DNA from: Desulfobacterales bacterium
GTDB taxonomy: Bacteria; Desulfobacterota; Desulfobacteria; Desulfobacterales; Desulfatibacillaceae
Assembly: GCA_020057225.1 (NCBI GenBank)
Contig: JAGVGH010000085.1
Location: 1 to 46,122 of the forward strand
DNA length: 46,122 bases
Direction of reading: 5' to 3'
The first letter of the stretch is position 1; every line of letters begins with the position of its first letter. The position numbers and the translations under genes are program-made. Below the pieces are notes generated by a model. That model saw nothing but the letters and a program-made list of their open reading frames with translations, was not told where the DNA came from and did not search any database. Shown here one piece after another: positions 16,677 through 25,048 of the stretch.

Positions 16677-19403
16677 ATGGAAAGGAAATGGTTTACACGC
16701 ATGGGTAAATGTTATCTTCCTCCATTTTTAAATGTCCTTCAAACGCCTGTCAAGGTTTTTCCCTGTGTCGGGCCGCACACGCACGGAAAGACCAATTTCA
16801 ACATTTCCTTTCTGTTAGCGGACGCGGCCCTGCTTGCCGTCATGGCCGCCTTTCTTTTCGAAACCTTCAAACCCTCCTGGCTCTTTCTGCCCACAGTGTC
16901 CGCGGGCGGCGACACAGCCTCCCACTACTACACAGCCCACTTCCTGGCGGAACAGCTCCTGCCCAGGGGACGCATTTCCGGCTGGTGCCCGGGCAACTAC
17001 GCCGGATTTCCCATGCTCCAGTACTACTTTCCAGGGCCTTTTCTTCTCATGGCCGCCCTCTCCCTTTGCGTCCCCCTTGCCGTGGCCTTCAAGCTCGTGA
17101 CCACCCTGGCTGTCTTCCTGCTTCCTCCCGCAGCGTATCTCTTCTTCAAGGCCCTCCGCCAACCCTTCCCGGCGCCTGTCCTGGCCGCCGCCTTTTCCCT
17201 CGCCTTTCTCTTCTCCGAGGGCCAGACCATGTGGGGAGGCAACATCCCCTCCTCCCTGGCCGGAGAGTTCACCTACAGCTTCGGCATGGCTCTGGCCGTC
17301 GCCTGGTGCGGACTTGTGTACAGGGCTGTGGAAACCGGACGCCACATCCGCCTTGCGGCCCTTGGCCTTGCCCTCGTGGGATTCTTCCACGCCTACGCGC
17401 TCCTTTTCGCCGGGTTTTCAACTCTGGTTTTCCTGCTTATACCCGGCAAATTCCGCCAAAACGCCGCGGTCCTTGTTAAAATCCACGCCCTCGCCTTTCT
17501 CCTTCTGGGATTCTGGCTCATCCCCCTTGCGGCCTTTTTGCCCAACACCACCCGTTTCAGCATTCTCTGGATTTTCTTTTCCCTGGCCCAGGTTCAAAAG
17601 GAAGCCGCACCCCTCATCCTGCTGCCGCCCATGGCCCTCTTTGCCCTGGCCGTCCTCTTCCGCGCCGCCGGGCGGCGAATACCCCAGACCCTGCCACAGC
17701 CCCACGTTTATGTAGGCTTTCTCGCCCTCACCGGGCTCCTTCTCTACTTCGCCGGATACCGCGCCCATGTGGTGGATGTGCGCTTTCTGCCTTTCCTCCA
17801 GATTTTTCTTGTCATCGGCGGCGCCCTGGCCGTGCTCCCCCTTGCCGGTCTTGCCCGCTCCCGGCAAGGCGCCGCGGCCCTCGTCTTCCTCGCGTTCGCC
17901 CTCACCGCCGGAACCCTTGTCTGGTGCGACTCACGGGTCGCCTTTATTGACAAATGGGCGCGATCGAACCTCTTAGGCTTTGAGACCAAACCCCTGTGGC
18001 CGGAGTTCAAGGCGGTGTGCGAACACCTCAAGGCAGGGCCGCAAGACCCCAGGGCGGTGTACGAGCACTCCATGGTCCACAGCCAGGCCGGAAGCGTCCG
18101 GGCCTTTGAAAACCTCCCCTTTTTCTCGGGAAGGGGAACCCTCGAAGGCGTCTATATCCAGGCCAGCCCCACGGCGCCTTTTGTGTTCTACCTACAGTCG
18201 GAAATCTCGAAACAGGCCTCGACCCCGATTCCGGACTTCTGCTACAGCCGGTTCCGGCCGGAGCGCGCGGCGGAGCATCTGGCGCTCTTCAACGCGGACC
18301 GCGTGGTCGCCGCGGCCCCGGAAACCCGGGACGCCCTTCTGGCCCTGTCCCAATACTTCCGGGAATTTACAGCGGGGCCTTACACCGTGTTCCGCGTTTT
18401 AGGCGTTCCGGGCCGTGTCGCGGAGCCGTTGAAAAACCGCCCCGTCCTTTTACCGGAAAAAGACTGGCGGCATACAGCCTACCGGTGGTTCCGTTTGGGT
18501 GACCTTTCCCTTGTGCCCGTGTTTGTGGACAATCCCGGGGAAACGGAGCGGGCAGCGTTTGACACCCGCGCGGCTGACGGCGGAGGGGACATTCTTGCGC
18601 TTGCCCCCCGGCCCTTGCCTGAGACGGACACAGGCGGCATGACAGAGCGGGTGACAGAGGAGGAGATTCTCCTTGAAAACGCTCCGGTGGGAAGCCCCGT
18701 GCTTGTGAAGACCGCGTTTCACCCGGGATGGCGCGCCGAGGGCGCTCCCAAAATTTACCTTGCGGGGCCGGGATTCATGCTGGTGGTGCCGGACAGGCCG
18801 ACGGTCCGTCTGGTTTATGGGAAAACCCGCGCCCACACTGTGGGTTTTGCCCTTACCCTTGCGGGGCTTCTTCTGTGCGCGCTGCCCCTGGCCGCTTCCC
18901 GGGCGCCCGCGCTCCAGGCGGCGGGAGTGTTTTTAGATAGGTGGCTTTGGACAGCCGCCGCCCTTGTTCTGATCCTGACGTTTTTGGGAGGGGCTGTGTT
19001 TTTAGGCATAGGCGCCCCGGAGTTTCCGGCCACGCCCTTTAACAAGGCCATTGCCCTCTTTCGGGAAAAAGACTATTCTCGGGCTGAAACAGCTTTTCGG
19101 GACGTTCTCGCGCGGCACCCCCAAAGCCTTGTGGCCGGGGAAGCCGCGTACCATCTGGCCATGTGCCATTTCCTGAGAAAAGACTGGGACAAAGCCATTG
19201 CGGCCCTGGACTACTGCCTCAAGGAATTCCCGGACGCAAGCCGCAGGGCGGAGGTGCTCTACCACAAGGGACTGTGCCTGCGGGACTCGGGAAGACGCGA
19301 AGCCGCCGCCCGGGTGTTCGAGGCTGTCCGGCGGGAGCATCCGGCGGAGGTCTGGAGCAAATTCGCGGGAGAGAGGCTGGGGGAGATGGGGAAAAACACG
19401 TGA
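16677..19403 (+). CDS. Large PTPS-related polytopic membrane protein with C-terminal TPRs
   Basis: The product has up to 908 aa. The N-terminal half has about a dozen hydrophobic segments, beginning near residue 43. The sequence between the first two contains GGDTASHYYTAHFL and NYAGFPMLQYYFPGP, as in the PTPS-related membrane family (PF10131), which resembles GT-C glycosyltransferases. A soluble region (about 430-715) follows, then two membrane segments and a periplasmic or cytoplasmic TPR/YfiO-like repeat region (about 785-905). The annotated ATG lies only 24 bp from the divergent TPR-barrel start. The true start may be further downstream, since the first 40 residues look atypical. Its stop overlaps the Fic gene. 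A role in polysaccharide or glycolipid assembly is inferred from fold and the GT2 gene in the same operon. Confidence 0.8.
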   Translation: MERKWFTRMGKCYLPPFLNVLQTPVKVFPCVGPHTHGKTNFNISFLLADAALLAVMAAFLFETFKPSWLFLPTVSAGGDTASHYYTAHFLAEQLLPRGRISGWCPGNYAGFPMLQYYFPGPFLLMAALSLCVPLAVAFKLVTTLAVFLLPPAAYLFFKALRQPFPAPVLAAAFSLAFLFSEGQTMWGGNIPSSLAGEFTYSFGMALAVAWCGLVYRAVETGRHIRLAALGLALVGFFHAYALLFAGFSTLVFLLIPGKFRQNAAVLVKIHALAFLLLGFWLIPLAAFLPNTTRFSILWIFFSLAQVQKEAAPLILLPPMALFALAVLFRAAGRRIPQTLPQPHVYVGFLALTGLLLYFAGYRAHVVDVRFLPFLQIFLVIGGALAVLPLAGLARSRQGAAALVFLAFALTAGTLVWCDSRVAFIDKWARSNLLGFETKPLWPEFKAVCEHLKAGPQDPRAVYEHSMVHSQAGSVRAFENLPFFSGRGTLEGVYIQASPTAPFVFYLQSEISKQASTPIPDFCYSRFRPERAAEHLALFNADRVVAAAPETRDALLALSQYFREFTAGPYTVFRVLGVPGRVAEPLKNRPVLLPEKDWRHTAYRWFRLGDLSLVPVFVDNPGETERAAFDTRAADGGGDILALAPRPLPETDTGGMTERVTEEEILLENAPVGSPVLVKTAFHPGWRAEGAPKIYLAGPGFMLVVPDRPTVRLVYGKTRAHTVGFALTLAGLLLCALPLAASRAPALQAAGVFLDRWLWTAAALVLILTFLGGAVFLGIGAPEFPATPFNKAIALFREKDYSRAETAFRDVLARHPQSLVAGEAAYHLAMCHFLRKDWDKAIAALDYCLKEFPDASRRAEVLYHKGLCLRDSGRREAAARVFEAVRREHPAEVWSKFAGERLGEMGKNT

Positions 19404-20893
19404 CCGCCGACCATCAAACCCAAAGGCCCGCGTGGGAACCGGTGACCGACCTTCCGGACAACTGGAGGGAATGGGCTTCCGAAGAGGTTCACATTCTCGC
19501 CTCGGCCTGGCTCAAACACAAAATCCTCATTGCAGGCTCCCCGGAGCTTGAAAAATTCAACGCCCGGCTCAGGCGCCAGTGGGCCATCGAAACCGGGGCC
19601 ATCGAGGGTCTTTACAAGATTGACCGGGGCATAACCCTTCTGCTCATGGAACGCGGAATCCACGCGAGCCTTGTTCCGCACGGAAGCGTGGACAAACCCG
19701 TTGAAAGCGTGATGCCCCTGATTCAAGACCAGGAAAGCGCCCTGGAAGGACTTTTTGATTTTGTGGCGGGAAACCGTCCCCTTACCCCCTACTACATCAA
19801 AGAGCTGCATCAGCTTTTAACGCGCAGCCAGCCCGATGTTGTCTGCGTGAACGGCATGGGCAGGACTGTCAACATGCCGCTTGTGTCCGGAGACTGGAAA
19901 AAACTTCCCAACAATCCCTTAAGACCTGACGGCGGCCTCCATTTTTACTGCCCGCCCGAGCATACTCCCATGGAGATGGACCGCCTTGTCGCCATGCACC
20001 TTAACCATGTCGGAGCCAAAGTGCCGCCAGAGATCGAAGCCGCCTGGCTGCACCACAGGTTTACGCAAATCCACCCGTTCCAGGACGGAAACGGCAGGGT
20101 GGCGCGGGCGCTCGCCTCGCTGGTGTTTTTGCGCGCCGGGTGGTTTCCCCTGGTGGTGGTGAGCGACACCCACAGGAACGCGTACATCGCGGCGTTGGAA
20201 GAGGCCGACCAAGGAGACCTTTCCCGGCTTGTCCGCCTTTTCGCGCGCCTTGAAAAAACCGCTTTCATCCAGGCGCTGAGCCTCGCGGGAGAAGTGGAGA
20301 TCGAACAAGAATCCTATACGGCCCTCCTCAAGGCCGTTAAATCACGGCTCTCGGGTCGTCTACCGCAAGAAAACGATGAAGCGCTCCACCATCATAAGGC
20401 GCTGGAAACAGCCAGGGACTTGGGCAGGATCATTCTTGAGAAGCTGGAGGCATGGGCAGAAAAACTCCAGGCGGTTTTCGACGAACTTCCCGAAAAGGCA
20501 TCCGCAAAAGCCGAAGTTGGAACAGACATACAATCCTATTGGTATTACTCCCAGATAGTTCAGGTTGCGCGGCAGCTCGATTACTTCGCAAACACACGGA
20601 GATACCACGCATGGACCCGGCTGCAAATCCGCGAAAGGCGAAAGACATCTCTCGTCTTTTCCGTTCACTGCGTAGGAGTGACTTTTACTGGAATAATGGC
20701 TGTCTCTGCTTTCATGGAGCACCGGGACCTGTTTGCCGATTTTGGCGCCTCTGTTGAAGGCCCCATTCCGCTTTGCTCCGAGGTGTTTACTTTTACCTTC
20801 GCGGAAGCCCCCGCCAAGGTTCTGGCCCGGTTCGAGCCGTGGTTTAAAGAGGCAGTAACTAACGGAATAAGCCGCTGGCAACGGGAGCTTTGA
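19400..20893 (+). CDS. Fic-family protein (class II, predicted AMP transferase)
   Basis: The start is a GTG that shares bases with the TGA of the upstream gene (GTGA), with GGGAGATGGGG just before it. This gives 497 aa. The Fic active-site motif HPFQDGNGRVAR is at residues 225-236 and carries the catalytic His and the phosphate-binding loop. TGAIEG at 65-70 fits the class II inhibitory motif (S/T)xxxE(G/N), so the enzyme should be autoinhibited by its own N-terminal helix. Residues after about 300 are helical and unrecognised. Fic enzymes usually transfer AMP from ATP to a hydroxyl side chain of a target protein. The translational coupling to a membrane glycan-type protein, followed by a glycosyltransferase, suggests that a partner in that pathway is the target, but this is inference. 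Confidence 0.9.
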   Translation: MTADHQTQRPAWEPVTDLPDNWREWASEEVHILASAWLKHKILIAGSPELEKFNARLRRQWAIETGAIEGLYKIDRGITLLLMERGIHASLVPHGSVDKPVESVMPLIQDQESALEGLFDFVAGNRPLTPYYIKELHQLLTRSQPDVVCVNGMGRTVNMPLVSGDWKKLPNNPLRPDGGLHFYCPPEHTPMEMDRLVAMHLNHVGAKVPPEIEAAWLHHRFTQIHPFQDGNGRVARALASLVFLRAGWFPLVVVSDTHRNAYIAALEEADQGDLSRLVRLFARLEKTAFIQALSLAGEVEIEQESYTALLKAVKSRLSGRLPQENDEALHHHKALETARDLGRIILEKLEAWAEKLQAVFDELPEKASAKAEVGTDIQSYWYYSQIVQVARQLDYFANTRRYHAWTRLQIRERRKTSLVFSVHCVGVTFTGIMAVSAFMEHRDLFADFGASVEGPIPLCSEVFTFTFAEAPAKVLARFEPWFKEAVTNGISRWQREL

Positions 20894-20942
20894 AAAACCA
20901 TCCGGCCGGGCAGCCCGGCACAACACAAAGGATCCCCGCCTG

Positions 20943-21671
20943 TTGAAAACCCGACCCCATGGCGCCACCGTGTTCGTCCCCGTGTACAACGAGGAGGAGC
21001 TTCTCGCAACCAACACGGCAAGGCTTCTCGGATTTCTCAAAACCCGGTTCGCCGGGGTTCCGTTCGAGTTTCTCATCGGGAGCAACGGCTCGACGGACAG
21101 GACCGTGGCGCTTGCCCGGGAGATTTCGGAAAAGGATCCGCGCGTCCGCGTGTTTCACTTGCCTGAAAAAGGCGTGGGCGCGGCGTTCCGGGAAGGGGTG
21201 CGGCAAGCGCGGTATGACAGGTTTTTAACGGTGGACATGGACCTCTCCATTGATTTGGAATTCCTGCCCCAGGCATACGCGCTGCTCGCCACCTGCGACA
21301 TGGTGGTGGGGAGCAAGATAACCGGAGAGCAGAAGCGCCCGTTTTTGAGAAAATTCGTGAGCAACCTTTTTATCCGCCTCGCGCGGATTCTTTTGGGCAT
21401 TGACCAGACCGATTATTCCATTGCCGCGAAAGCCTACCGGACAGACACGGTGGAGCGGCATCTTGGGCGCGTGGACGATTTGACGTTTTACGTGGTGCAG
21501 GTGGTCTATCACCTGACCCGGGAAGGGCGGAGCGTCGTGGAGGTTCCGGTGGACTGCCACGACATGCGGGAGAGCCGTTTCAACCTGGTCCACGAGGGGT
21601 TCTATAAATTCGGCAACCTGTTTCTTTTGTGGGCAAGGCAGGCCCAGGGCAGGGCGGGGAGGGAAAGATGA
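20943..21671 (+). CDS. Family 2 glycosyltransferase (dolichyl-phosphate-mannose synthase-like)
   Basis: A TTG start is chosen because it is in frame, is preceded by AAAGGA, and the nearby ATG (20959) is out of frame. The product has 242 aa. It begins with the nucleotide-sugar fold VFVPVYNEEE, has GSNGSTDRT, and carries the metal-binding DMDLS near residue 100. There is no C-terminal membrane domain, unlike longer members of the family. It is the third gene of the plus-strand operon, 49 bp after the Fic gene. It probably transfers a sugar to a lipid carrier on the inner face of the membrane, which the PTPS-related membrane protein could then use. Confidence 0.88.
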   Translation: MKTRPHGATVFVPVYNEEELLATNTARLLGFLKTRFAGVPFEFLIGSNGSTDRTVALAREISEKDPRVRVFHLPEKGVGAAFREGVRQARYDRFLTVDMDLSIDLEFLPQAYALLATCDMVVGSKITGEQKRPFLRKFVSNLFIRLARILLGIDQTDYSIAAKAYRTDTVERHLGRVDDLTFYVVQVVYHLTREGRSVVEVPVDCHDMRESRFNLVHEGFYKFGNLFLLWARQAQGRAGRER

Positions 21672-21757
21672 GCGGAACCTCCAGAACTTCCACACGTAAA
21701 AAAGCCCCCCGGCCCGCCACCTCCGGCATTACTCTCACCAGGGACGGCCCGGCCCCC

Positions 21758-23125
21758 CTACCCCAACCCATACTTCTTCATCTTCATCGAAAGCGTCTTC
21801 CGGTTAATCCCCAAAATTCCCGCCGCCTTTTGTATCCCGCCGTTCGTCTTCTGCAAAACGTGCTCGATGTACTCCTTCTCCAAATCCTTCAGGCTCACCA
21901 TCTTGTCCGCAAAACTCTTGAAATCCGGAAGGTGCTGGCGGATGTACGAGGGCACATGCTCCGGCAAAATCACGTCCGCGTCCTCCAAAATCAGCACCCG
22001 CTCGATGCTGTTCTCCAGTTCCCGGACATTGCCCGGCCATTCATAGCCCTTAAACACATCAAGGGTTTCCGGCGCGATTGAAGGCGCCGCGCGCCCTACC
22101 TTGCGGCTGATGCGCGTTACAAAATGGGTGACCAGGGCCGGAATGTCCTCCCTGCGCTCCCGCAAGGGAGGCATGTGGACCGGGATGACATGGAGCCGGT
22201 AGAAAAGGTCTTCCCGGAACCGGTTCTGGGCGACGGCCACCCGGAGATCCCGGTTGCTCGCCACCAGAACCCGGATATCCACCTTGATGCGCGCGTTGCC
22301 GCCCACCTGGGAAAACTCCCGCTCCTGGATCACCCGCAACAGCTTGGCCTGGATGTCCATGGAGAGGTTGGAAATCTCGTCAAAAAAGAAGGTGCCGTGG
22401 TTGGCAAGCTCGAACAAGCCCCGCTTGGACTGCATGGCTCCTGTGAAGCTGCCCTTGACGTGGCCGAAGAGCTCGCTTTCCAACAGGTTTTCGACCAGGG
22501 CCGAGCAGTCCACCGGCATAAACTCGTTCTCGTTCCGTTTTCCGTGGTAGTGGATGGCCCGGGCCACCAGTTCCTTGCCGGTGCCGGACTCGCCGGTTAT
22601 CAGCACGGTGGAGTCCGTGGGAGCGACCTTGAGTATCCGCTGGTACAGACGCTGCATGGGAGGACTTGTGCCGATAATCACCCGGTCCGGTCCGGCCTGG
22701 AGACCAAGGTCCGTCATCACAGGGGCCTGGGTCTTGGCCCGGTCGCGCGCCGCCTGCTGGAGGATGTTTTCGATGTCGTCCACTCCAAAAGGCTTGACCA
22801 GATAGTCAAAGGCCCCCATTTTCATGGTTTGAATGACCATGTCCGGCTCGGACACGCCGGTTATCATGACCACGTAGCTTTTAATGCCCCGCTGGCTGAT
22901 CCAGCCCAGAACCTCCATGCCCCCCATGCCCTGCATGCGGACATCCAGGAAAATCACGTCGTAGTGCCTCTCCTGGAGCCTTGCGACCGCCTCCCGCCCG
23001 TCGGCGGCTTCTTCCGCCGCCAGGCCGATGCGCTGGACAATCCTCGATATGCCCGCGCGGACCACAGCCTCGTCATCCACCACTAAAACCGTCCTGAGCG
23101 CGCCCTTTGTGTCGTGCATTCCCAT
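21758..23125 (-). CDS. Sigma-54-dependent response regulator (NtrC family)
   Basis: The 455-aa product has a receiver domain (phospho-acceptor Asp61 in FLDVRM, Lys111 in VKPF). An AAA+ domain follows, with Walker A GESGTGKE (178-185), the sigma-54 contact loop as GSFTGA (225-230) instead of GAFTGA, and Walker B FFFDE (246-250). WPGNVRELEN and a C-terminal Fis-type helix-turn-helix (about 420-453) complete it. A second in-frame ATG two codons later is equally good. It lies 33 bp downstream of the single-domain regulator and belongs to the same minus-strand operon as the histidine kinase. It should activate sigma-54 promoters when phosphorylated; the target genes are unknown. Confidence 0.95.
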   Translation of the reverse strand: MGMHDTKGALRTVLVVDDEAVVRAGISRIVQRIGLAAEEAADGREAVARLQERHYDVIFLDVRMQGMGGMEVLGWISQRGIKSYVVMITGVSEPDMVIQTMKMGAFDYLVKPFGVDDIENILQQAARDRAKTQAPVMTDLGLQAGPDRVIIGTSPPMQRLYQRILKVAPTDSTVLITGESGTGKELVARAIHYHGKRNENEFMPVDCSALVENLLESELFGHVKGSFTGAMQSKRGLFELANHGTFFFDEISNLSMDIQAKLLRVIQEREFSQVGGNARIKVDIRVLVASNRDLRVAVAQNRFREDLFYRLHVIPVHMPPLRERREDIPALVTHFVTRISRKVGRAAPSIAPETLDVFKGYEWPGNVRELENSIERVLILEDADVILPEHVPSYIRQHLPDFKSFADKMVSLKDLEKEYIEHVLQKTNGGIQKAAGILGINRKTLSMKMKKYGLG

Positions 23126-23158
23126 CCCCCGGGGCGGCGGCGGCCGCCCGTTATTCTA

Positions 23159-23554
23159 TTAAACCCGGACCGCCCCGCCGCGGCCAGTGACGTTTCCCAT
23201 CACCTGGACAAGCTGGTCGGTCTGAAACGGTTTGGCGATGAAGGCCCGGGCCCCGCGCGCGGCGCATTCCTGTTCGACCTCCAGGGTGGCGTGGCCTGAA
23301 AACACCACCACCGGCAGGTCCGGGCGGCTCCGGGTAAGAATTTCCAAAACCTCCGCCCCGTGCATCCCGGGCATCCACAGGTCAAGCAGCACCGCGCCCA
23401 CCGGATGCTCCTCCAGGATCCGCAACGCCTCGGCCCCCTCCGACGCCACCAAAACGTCAAAACCAGAGGCTTCCAGCACCCTGCGGCACCCTTCCCGCAC
23501 CACCTTTTCATCGTCCACAACCAGCACGCTGGGCACAACACGCTCGTCCATCAA
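23159..23554 (-). CDS. Single-domain response regulator
   Basis: The 131-aa product is a bare receiver domain. It has the acidic pair DDE (14-16), phospho-acceptor Asp58 (LLDLWMPG), Ser86 in the switch position (VVVFSG) and Lys108 (AKPF). Its ATG overlaps the stop codon of the histidine kinase by 4 bases, which implies translational coupling. It has no output domain, so it may be a phosphate sink or relay between the kinase and the sigma-54 regulator that follows. Confidence 0.93.
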   Translation of the reverse strand: MMDERVVPSVLVVDDEKVVREGCRRVLEASGFDVLVASEGAEALRILEEHPVGAVLLDLWMPGMHGAEVLEILTRSRPDLPVVVFSGHATLEVEQECAARGARAFIAKPFQTDQLVQVMGNVTGRGGAVRV

Positions 23555-25038
23555 GCGCCTCCTGGCTTCCCGGGAAGCTCCACCGTGAACATGGCCCCCC
23601 CGCAGGGATGATTCTCCACCGTGATGCTCCCGCCGTGGGCCTTGATGATTTCCCGGGAAATGGACAACCCCAGTCCGGTTCCGTATCCCACCGGCTTGGT
23701 GGTGTAAAAACTCTCGAATATCTTCTCGCGCTCATGCTCGGGAACTCCCGGGCCTGTGTCCCGGATCTGGATTAAAAACACCCCGCGCCCTGTGTCGCGG
23801 GAGGTCGTGATATGGATTTCTCCGCCCGACCGGGCCATGGAATCCGCCGCGTTGAGCACAAGATTGATAAACACCTGCTGAATCTGCACCCTGTCCGCCA
23901 CAATATCGGGCAGATTGTCGTCAAAGGAGCAATGGACTTCGATGTTCTGAAAACGGGACTGGGGAAGGACAATATCAAGGCACTGCCTAAAGGCCATGTT
24001 GAGGTCAAAGCCCGCCCAATCCCCCGAGGATTTTCTGGAAAAATCAAGCAGATTGCGCACAATGCTCTTGCAGCGCAGCGTCTGGTCAATGATTTCCTTC
24101 AAGTCCGCGACGCTCTCCGGGTCTCCGGCAAGCCTTTTCTGCATAATCTCCGCAAACATGACAATCCCGGACAAAGGATTATTGATTTCATGGGCCACCG
24201 AGGAGGAAAGCCTTCCCAGGGCCGCGGCCTTGTCCGCCTCCACAAGCCGCTCTTGCGCCTGGCGCAGATCCTCCTCCATGCGTTTTGTGTCCCGGAGGTC
24301 TGAGAAAACCCCCACGCTGCCGGTCTCGACCCCGCCCTCTTTGATGATGGCCGCGGAAAGGCTCACCGGTATCTTGTTGCCCTGTCTGTCCTTCAGGGTG
24401 GTGTGGTGCATCACCAGCCGCCCCGGAGGACCGTTCTCCTCCCCCCGCATGGCGGACATGTTGGCCTTGGCCGTCTCCCATCCGTAGAAGAGCTCGAGGG
24501 CGCCCGGAATGCCCACAACCTCCCCGGCCTGAAACCCGGTCATGTTCTCCATGCTCTTGTTGAAGATGAGCACCTTGCCCCGGGTGTCCATGACCATGAT
24601 GCCGTTCACCGTGCTCTCGATGGTGTTGAGCAAAAACGAATTGATGCGCCGGATGAGGTTGTCCCCCGTGTTTTGGGGCTGGGCCTCCTCCTCCTCCCTG
24701 GCGTTCACGTGGCACACGCCCCAGGCTCCGGTGGCCTTGCCGGCCTGGGTGATGGGCATGATGGTGATTTTGATGGGCGAAAGGCAGGGGTCCAGAGGCA
24801 GGGGCAGGATCCAGGAGCTTTGGCTCCGCATGTTTTCAAGGCTTTCGCGGAAAAGAAGGTCCAGGGAGGGATGGAACCGGTGTGCCGCCACCTTTTCCAC
24901 CATGGCGATGTTGTCCTCCTGATAGGTCACGCCGAGCATCTCCTCGGCGGGGATATTCCAGAAGATGATGCGGCCCGCCGGGTCCGAGAGAAAGATGGGG
25001 TCCGGATGGTGCCGGAAAAGATGAATGAAATTCTCCAT
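23551..25038 (-). CDS. Cytoplasmic PAS-domain histidine kinase
   Basis: The frame is open to 25122. The ATG at 25036-25038 has an excellent AGGAG site, and starting there avoids overlap with the preceding gene. The product has 495 aa and no membrane segment. PAS domains lie at about 1-110 and 135-255. HisKA follows with phospho-acceptor His283 (VAHEINNPL), then an HATPase with LVLNAADSM, IRDTGPGVPE and GTGLGLS. This NtrB-like architecture heads an operon with a receiver protein and an NtrC-type activator. The signal is unknown; it is intracellular and sensed by the PAS domains. Confidence 0.94.
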   Translation of the reverse strand: MENFIHLFRHHPDPIFLSDPAGRIIFWNIPAEEMLGVTYQEDNIAMVEKVAAHRFHPSLDLLFRESLENMRSQSSWILPLPLDPCLSPIKITIMPITQAGKATGAWGVCHVNAREEEEAQPQNTGDNLIRRINSFLLNTIESTVNGIMVMDTRGKVLIFNKSMENMTGFQAGEVVGIPGALELFYGWETAKANMSAMRGEENGPPGRLVMHHTTLKDRQGNKIPVSLSAAIIKEGGVETGSVGVFSDLRDTKRMEEDLRQAQERLVEADKAAALGRLSSSVAHEINNPLSGIVMFAEIMQKRLAGDPESVADLKEIIDQTLRCKSIVRNLLDFSRKSSGDWAGFDLNMAFRQCLDIVLPQSRFQNIEVHCSFDDNLPDIVADRVQIQQVFINLVLNAADSMARSGGEIHITTSRDTGRGVFLIQIRDTGPGVPEHEREKIFESFYTTKPVGYGTGLGLSISREIIKAHGGSITVENHPCGGAMFTVELPGKPGGA

Positions 25039-25042
25039 GCCG

Positions 25043-25047
25043 CTCCT
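25043..25047 (-). promoter_or_regulatory. Ribosome binding site that fixes the kinase start
   Basis: On the minus strand AGGAG stands 4 bases before the internal ATG at 25038. It supports that start over the upstream ATG at 25122, which lies inside the CoA-transferase gene. Confidence 0.75.
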
Positions 25048-25048
25048 G

